Of a stretch of DNA of 64,000 nucleotides, positions 59,419 through 64,000 are shown in pieces. This DNA is from DATBGO01 sp963785765 (GTDB lineage Bacteria > Actinomycetota > Actinomycetes > Streptosporangiales > Streptosporangiaceae): the NCBI GenBank assembly GCA_963785765.1, contig CAWAWM010000003.1, positions 620,001 through 684,000 on the forward strand, given 5' to 3'. Every line of letters begins with the position of its first letter. Position 1 is the stretch's first letter. A program made the position numbers and the translations under genes. Below the pieces are notes generated by a model that had not been told where the DNA came from, ran no database searches, and saw only the letters and a list, made by a program, of their open reading frames with translations.

Positions 59419-60147
59419 TCAGACCTTCATGCACACGCCGAGCGATCCGACCGCCACGCACAGGCCGCTGCTGCTCGGCGACGGGCGCGGAGACGGCGAC
59501 GGACCTGGCGACGGGCCTGGCGACGGGCCAGGTGACGGGCCCGGTGCCGGGCTGGGCGATGGATCGGCTGACCCGCCAGGCCCCGGCGGCGCGGACGAGG
59601 GCGACGGGGACGGGCGCGTCCCCCAGGTCGGTCCTGGGTGCGGTCCGCCGCGATGTCCCGCACCGGAACCACCGGAGCGGCCGTCCTGCGGCCGGCCCGA
59701 GACGACCCGGATTGCTGGCCGGGTGCCGCGGGCGGCCAGCCCGGAGCGCACCTCGGAAGGCGCGGCGCGCAGCGGAACGCCGAACTGGTGGCCAGGCCCG
59801 CCGGTCGAGGGCAGCTGAACCGAGACCGACGCGAGGAGCAGGTAGGTCACGGCTACCGAGAGCACGACGATCGCAGCCGGAACGGCCAGCGCCGGATGCA
59901 GCCGCGCGGCCGCCAGGCAGTTCCTGAGCGTGGTGCGGACCTGATCCGCGATGACCGCGAACGCCAGCCCGGCCGCCGGCAGGCGCGGGCCGTATCCCAC
60001 CCGGGCGTTGCTCCTGGCCCGGTGGATGGCCGCGCGCCGCGCCGTGGTGCTCAGGCCGGGAAGCAGGTAGAGGATCGTATGCCGGCCCTGCACCACGGTC
60101 CGGACATGTAACCCGGCCGGCAGGTCTGAGTATCGGATCTTGATCAC
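59419..60147 (-). CDS. Membrane protein with Pro-rich repeat tail, unknown
   Basis: 242 residues from GTG 60147. The first 70 residues are soluble (IRYSDLPAGLHVRTVVQGRH, YLLPGLSTTARRAAIHRARS), then a single span ALAVPAAIVVLSVAVTYLLL, then an extracytoplasmic part with a Pro/Ser/Gly-rich region in which GPSP repeats at least five times, ending in a Cys pair SGLCVAVGSLGVCMKV. Looks like a surface protein spanning the wall. No family recognised. The long frame on the same strand (58754-60187) is a shadow. Confidence 0.65.
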   Translation of the reverse strand: MIKIRYSDLPAGLHVRTVVQGRHTILYLLPGLSTTARRAAIHRARSNARVGYGPRLPAAGLAFAVIADQVRTTLRNCLAAARLHPALAVPAAIVVLSVAVTYLLLASVSVQLPSTGGPGHQFGVPLRAAPSEVRSGLAARGTRPAIRVVSGRPQDGRSGGSGAGHRGGPHPGPTWGTRPSPSPSSAPPGPGGSADPSPSPAPGPSPGPSPGPSPGPSPSPRPSPSSSGLCVAVGSLGVCMKV

Positions 60148-60354
60148 GGCCAGGACCTCGTAATTGTTCCCTATGGGAGATATTCACCCGTTCAATGCTC
60201 TACAAACAGTGACGAGGTTATCACGTTAGATAGCTGCAATCTCACGAACCCGTCTGAACCGTCCTGAGCCGTGACCCATCCGGCGGCAGCCGCCGGTCCC
60301 GGGCCGGGCTACGCTCACATGATCGAGGGCTTTCGGCAGTAAGCAGGAGGAGCC

Positions 60355-61965
60355 GTGCTGGACCAGCCCGCCGCAACCGGTGCCAGGCCCGGCCAGCCCG
60401 CCGGCGTCGCGCCCGGTTCCGGCGCCGGCGCGGCCGGTGTGTCCGGCGGCCTGCGGACCCGGCTGGCCGTTCCGGTCGCGATCGCGGGCGGCCTGGCCCT
60501 GGCGGCCGCGTTCCCGCCGGTCGGCGCGTGGCCGCTGGCCGCGGCCGGGCCAGCCCTGCTGGCCGTGGCACTGTGGGGCAGGACCCTGCGCGGCGCGGCG
60601 CTCGTCGGGCTGGCGTTCGGCCTCGCCTTCTTCGTGCCGTTGCTTTCCTGGCTGGTCAACGTCGCTTGGTACGCCTGGGCGGCGCTCGCCATCGCGGAAG
60701 CGGTCGTGTTCGCGGTGCTGGCCGTGGGCCAGCGGCTGCTGCTGCGGCTGCGGGCCTGGCCGGTGGCCGTCGCCGGGTGGTGGGTGGCCGCCGAGGCAGT
60801 CCGGGACCGGTGGCCGTATGCGTTTCCCTGGGGCAGGCTGGCCATGAGCCAGGCTGAGGCGCCGACCGCCCGGTGGGTCGCGATCGGGGGCCCGCCCTGG
60901 CTGACCTTCCTGGTGGCGCTGACCGGAACGACCCTCGCCTGGCTGCTGCTGGCCCGGTCGCGGCGCGAGCGCCTGGTGCCCGGGCTCGCCTTCGCGGTGG
61001 CGGTCGGCGTGGCCCTGGCGGGCCGGGCGCTACCGGTCAGCCAGCCGGCCGCGGGCGGCACGACCGCCGTGGTGGCGGCGGTGCAGGGCAACGTTCCGCA
61101 CTCAGCAACACTGCAGAAGCAGATCAGGGAAACCACCGTGACGCAGAACCATGTCGCCGCCACCGACCACCTGGCCGCGCAGGTCAAGGCGGGCACACTG
61201 GCCAGGCCCGATGTGGTGATCTGGCCGGAGAACTCCACCGACATCGATCCTGACCTCGACCCGTTCACCTACGCCACGATCGCTGGCGCCGTCAACGCGA
61301 TCGGCCGCCCCGTGCTGGTCGGCGCGGTGCTGCAGAATCCGCTGCGCAATGCCGGCCAGCTCTGGCTGCCCGGCCGCGGCCCGACCACGATCTACGTCAA
61401 GCGCCAGCTCGTCCCGTTCGGGGAAGTCATCCCGTTCCGCGGCCTGCTGGACAAGTTCACGTCGCTGCCTTCGCTGCAGCCGGTCAATTTCACCGCAGGC
61501 CACCGCGCGGTCGTGTTCAAGATCGGTAAGGTCAGGCTCGGCGACGTGATCTGCTACGAGGTTGGCTTCGACAACCTGGTCGGCTCCGAGGTAACCGCGG
61601 GGGCCAACCTGCTCACCGTGCAGACCAACGACGCGGACTTTGAGCTGGACGGCCAGCTGGGCGAGACCCTGCAGCAGCTCGGCATGGCGCGGATCCGGGC
61701 CATTGAGTATGACCGCGCGGTGGTGGTGGCCTCCACCACCGGCGTGAGCGCGATCATCGCGCCGGACGGCTCCCTGCTCGCCCACAGCGGCACCTGGCAG
61801 CGCGCCGTGCTGGAAGCACGGGTGCCGCTGCGCAGCGGGCTCACGCTGGCCGGCCGTCTGGGCGGCTGGCCGGAGATCCTGCTCACCGGCCTCACCATCG
61901 TCGCGCTGGCCTGGGCGGTGGCCGCCGCCAGGATCAGCGCGCGTTACCGGCGCGGTCACCGCTAG
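60355..61965 (+). CDS. lnt: Apolipoprotein N-acyltransferase, copy 1
   Basis: 536 residues from GTG 60355 with AGGAGG upstream. Adds the third acyl chain to lipoproteins at the outer leaflet. About six to eight N-terminal spans, then a nitrilase-like periplasmic domain: Glu292 in IWPENSTD, Lys349 in YVKRQLVPFGE, Cys400 in GDVICYEVGF, giving the Glu-Lys-Cys triad, and a C-terminal span. A second lnt gene follows 15 bp on. Confidence 0.93.
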   Translation: MLDQPAATGARPGQPAGVAPGSGAGAAGVSGGLRTRLAVPVAIAGGLALAAAFPPVGAWPLAAAGPALLAVALWGRTLRGAALVGLAFGLAFFVPLLSWLVNVAWYAWAALAIAEAVVFAVLAVGQRLLLRLRAWPVAVAGWWVAAEAVRDRWPYAFPWGRLAMSQAEAPTARWVAIGGPPWLTFLVALTGTTLAWLLLARSRRERLVPGLAFAVAVGVALAGRALPVSQPAAGGTTAVVAAVQGNVPHSATLQKQIRETTVTQNHVAATDHLAAQVKAGTLARPDVVIWPENSTDIDPDLDPFTYATIAGAVNAIGRPVLVGAVLQNPLRNAGQLWLPGRGPTTIYVKRQLVPFGEVIPFRGLLDKFTSLPSLQPVNFTAGHRAVVFKIGKVRLGDVICYEVGFDNLVGSEVTAGANLLTVQTNDADFELDGQLGETLQQLGMARIRAIEYDRAVVVASTTGVSAIIAPDGSLLAHSGTWQRAVLEARVPLRSGLTLAGRLGGWPEILLTGLTIVALAWAVAAARISARYRRGHR

Positions 61966-61980
61966 CAGCACAATGGGCAG

Positions 61981-63636
61981 GTGGGATTCTGGCGCGGCTT
62001 CGCTCAGCCGGTTCACTATGCCAGCCTGATCTGCGGCGCCCTGCCAGTCCTCGCGTTCCCGGCCCCGAACCTGGAGTTCGTCGCCTGGTTCGGGCTGGTC
62101 CCTGGCCTGCTGGTGATGCATGCGGCAGCCACCCAGCGCGAGGCGGCCGCCCGCGGCTGGTGGTTCGGCGCCGGATACCTGCTCGCCGCGCTCTACTGGC
62201 TGCTCCCGAACCTGGGTCCGGGGCTGCTGCTAGTGGTGGCCGTTCTCGGGGCGCTGTGGGCCAGCGTCGGGGCCGCCACCTGGGGGCTGCTGCGCCCGCC
62301 GATCAGCCCGTGGCGGGCCCTGGCCGCCCTGGTGGTCGTGCCGAGCTGCTGGGTGGCCGTGGACTGGGTCCGGTCCTGGCAGGGCTTCGGGGGGCCGTGG
62401 GCGGTGTACGGCACCAGCCAGTGGCAGCACCCGGCGATCCTGGCCCTGGCCGCGGTCGGTGGCGTCTGGCTGGTCAGCTTCGCGCTGGTGGCCGCCAATA
62501 CCGGCCTCCTGATCATTGTGGTGGCCCGGACCGTCCGGGTCCGGCTGCTCGGTGCGGCCGCTGCCCTGATCGCGATAGCGGCCGGGCCGGTCGCGTTCGC
62601 GCTCACTCCCGCACCGCCCGCGACGCGCCAGGTCACGATGGTGGTGGTCCAGCCGGGAGTGGTGCACAATCCGGCCCTGCGGGTCGACGCCAGCCAGCGG
62701 CTGTCGGCGGCGCTGGCCGCCGACCACGCGGACCTGATCGTGTGGGGCGAGAGCAGCGTGGCCTACGACCTGGACACCGATGCCGCACTGCTGGGCCAGC
62801 TGAAGCGGCTCTCCGCCGCGGACCGCGCGCAGCTGCTGGTGAACCAGGACTCGATCACGCCCAGCGGCAAGTCCAAGGTGGCGGTGCTGATCGGCAGCAA
62901 CGGCATCGACGGCAGGTACGTCAAGACCCGGCTGGTGCCGTTCGGCGAGTACATCCCGTTCCGGCAGCAGCTCGGCTGGCTCGCCAAGATCAGCAAGGCA
63001 GCGCCGCAGAACATGATCCCCGGGACCGGGGCGCATGTCATGCGGGTCACCCCGGCCGTGGGCAGGCCGCTCACGATCGGGGTGCTGATCTGCTTCGAGT
63101 CCGCGTTCCCCGACATGTCCAGGGTCGACACCGATCATGGCGCTCAGCTGATCATCTACCAGACTTCCGACTCCACCTGGCAGGCAGGCTGGGAATGGGC
63201 GCTGGCGCAGCACGCCGCGCTCGGGGCGGTGCGCGCCGCCGAGACCGGCCGCCCCGTCATCCAGGCCGCCCTGACCGGCGACTCAGCCGCATTCGATTCG
63301 CGGGGCCGGCTGCTGGCCTGGGCCGGCTCTTCGTACCGCGGGGTGATGCGCATCAGGCTCAGTCTGCCGCCGGTCTCCGCCCGGACGCTCTATGACCAGC
63401 TGGGCGACTACGTCCCGTGGACCGCACTGGGAATCGCCGCGCTCGCGGCGGCGATCGCGATGGTCCGCAGCGGCCGGGCCGGCCAGCTTCGGATTCGTCG
63501 CCGCGACGGCGCCCGCATAGTGTGGAACGGCGGCCGACGCCATCGTTCTGGCTCTGCCGTGGGAACTTCAGCGCACCACAGTGCCGTTACCCGGGTCGGG
63601 AAGGGCGGCCGGGCGCCGCCACGGGCAGATCACTGA
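61981..63636 (+). CDS. lnt: Apolipoprotein N-acyltransferase, copy 2
   Basis: 551 residues from GTG 61981. Same architecture: N-terminal spans then nitrilase-like domain with Glu257 (VWGESSVAYD), Lys315 (YVKTRLVPFGE) and Cys371 (GVLICFESAF). Sequence outside the triad is quite different from copy 1, so an old duplication. The last 50 residues are a basic Arg/Ser/His tail of atypical composition. Both may modify lipoproteins with different preferences; two Lnt-like proteins also occur in mycobacteria and streptomycetes. Confidence 0.92.
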   Translation: MGFWRGFAQPVHYASLICGALPVLAFPAPNLEFVAWFGLVPGLLVMHAAATQREAAARGWWFGAGYLLAALYWLLPNLGPGLLLVVAVLGALWASVGAATWGLLRPPISPWRALAALVVVPSCWVAVDWVRSWQGFGGPWAVYGTSQWQHPAILALAAVGGVWLVSFALVAANTGLLIIVVARTVRVRLLGAAAALIAIAAGPVAFALTPAPPATRQVTMVVVQPGVVHNPALRVDASQRLSAALAADHADLIVWGESSVAYDLDTDAALLGQLKRLSAADRAQLLVNQDSITPSGKSKVAVLIGSNGIDGRYVKTRLVPFGEYIPFRQQLGWLAKISKAAPQNMIPGTGAHVMRVTPAVGRPLTIGVLICFESAFPDMSRVDTDHGAQLIIYQTSDSTWQAGWEWALAQHAALGAVRAAETGRPVIQAALTGDSAAFDSRGRLLAWAGSSYRGVMRIRLSLPPVSARTLYDQLGDYVPWTALGIAALAAAIAMVRSGRAGQLRIRRRDGARIVWNGGRRHRSGSAVGTSAHHSAVTRVGKGGRAPPRADH

Positions 63637-63660
63637 GTTCGGTCCATTGAGGAGACACGG

Positions 63661-64000
63661 GTGAGCCGTCAGATCGCGATCGCGAGCTCCGACCAGGAGG
63701 CGCCGCGGGCCCCCGTGCTCCGGGGCACCGTGCTCCGGGGCACCGTGCTCCGGGCCACCGTGCTCCGGGCCATCGCGCCGCGCCAGCACCGCCGGCTGGC
63801 CATCGCCGCGATCTGCGCGGCGGCCGGGCTGCTCCTGACGGCGTGCGCGGGCGGCAGCTCAGCGGGCGGGTCGGGCCCGGCCGCCGGCGGTGCCACCAAG
63901 AGCGCGACCCCGTCCTCGGACGTCCAGCTGTCCATCACGCCAGCTAACGGGGTTCACCAGGCCGCGCCTGGCCAGGGCATCACCGTCACGGCGGCGCACG
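63661..64000 (+). CDS. Lipoprotein with Ig-like domain, likely L,D-transpeptidase (partial)
   Basis: Starts at GTG 63661 (GAGGAGA upstream) and runs off the window. Cytoplasmic N-terminus contains VLRGT/VLRAT repeats (four 15-bp units, 63715-63774), then a signal with lipobox LLTAC, a Gly/Ser linker and SSDVQLSITPANGVHQAAPG, then GITVTAAH, the first strands of an Ig-like (BIG/LdtMt2 domain A type) fold. In actinobacteria such openings belong to L,D-transpeptidases. Catalytic domain not in the window, so the call is an inference. Confidence 0.6.
   Translation, partial: MSRQIAIASSDQEAPRAPVLRGTVLRGTVLRATVLRAIAPRQHRRLAIAAICAAAGLLLTACAGGSSAGGSGPAAGGATKSATPSSDVQLSITPANGVHQAAPGQGITVTAAH

Overview
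The window is 64 kb of chromosome from a very GC-rich actinomycete. Evidence: dense short operons with 1-4 nt start/stop overlaps, frequent GTG and some TTG starts, lipobox secreted proteins, an EmrB/QacA-type exporter, LLM/F420-type oxidoreductases, DUF3097, DUF6510 and an actinobacterial-style LexA box. A soil-type filamentous actinomycete (Streptosporangiales-like) is an inference; there is no rRNA, and I recognised no tRNA gene, CRISPR array, intact insertion sequence or prophage.

Layout. 0-3.3 kb: sparse, degenerate area with a SnoaL-like gene, a secreted-protein gene broken in its signal peptide, a small unknown gene between two 62-bp direct repeats, and a YdeI-like gene. 3.3-9.5 kb: two ABC exporter operons, the second led by a YtrA-type GntR repressor, with an arginase remnant and a collagen/tail-collar surface protein between them. 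10-17 kb: MFS exporter with its MarR repressor; a PIN-toxin remnant; a methyltransferase; and an ArsR-SRPBCC pair whose operator motif recurs before an SDR gene that leads into DUF2182 and DUF899 genes. 17-22.7 kb: a lipoprotein phosphoesterase, a manganese (yybP-ykoY) riboswitch with a GDT1-family exporter, a gene behind a LexA-like box, an amidohydrolase, and a MucR-like zinc-finger regulator divergent from a PadR gene. A 17-bp operator is shared by that divergent region and the next gene, an aldehyde dehydrogenase. 24-35.5 kb: DUF3097, quinone reductase, L-asparaginase, NlpC/P60 hydrolase, a divergent urease (fused gamma-beta; alpha frameshifted), agmatine deiminase, and two related SGNH proteins, the second fused to an OafA-type acyltransferase.

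35.5-52 kb is mostly stand-alone metabolic and redox genes. The standout is a two-gene signalling pair: a receiver-domain/thioredoxin-reductase-like fusion overlapping a histidine kinase with a cyclic-nucleotide-binding domain. 52-64 kb: a secreted M1 metallopeptidase; a four-gene redox operon (UBP zinc finger, sulfite-oxidase-like molybdoprotein, FAD/NAD reductase, DUF6510); serS; an EamA permease; two tandem apolipoprotein N-acyltransferases; and the start of a lipoprotein resembling an L,D-transpeptidase.

Two themes run through the window. Several local regulators can be paired with visible operators (YtrA, MarR, ArsR, PadR, LexA-like), and there is an unusual number of short GC-rich tandem repeats (9-42 bp units), in frame inside genes and out of frame between them. 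Single-base frameshifts in two genes (a secreted protein, ureC) and several gene remnants show ongoing decay or assembly errors; sequencing reads would separate the two.
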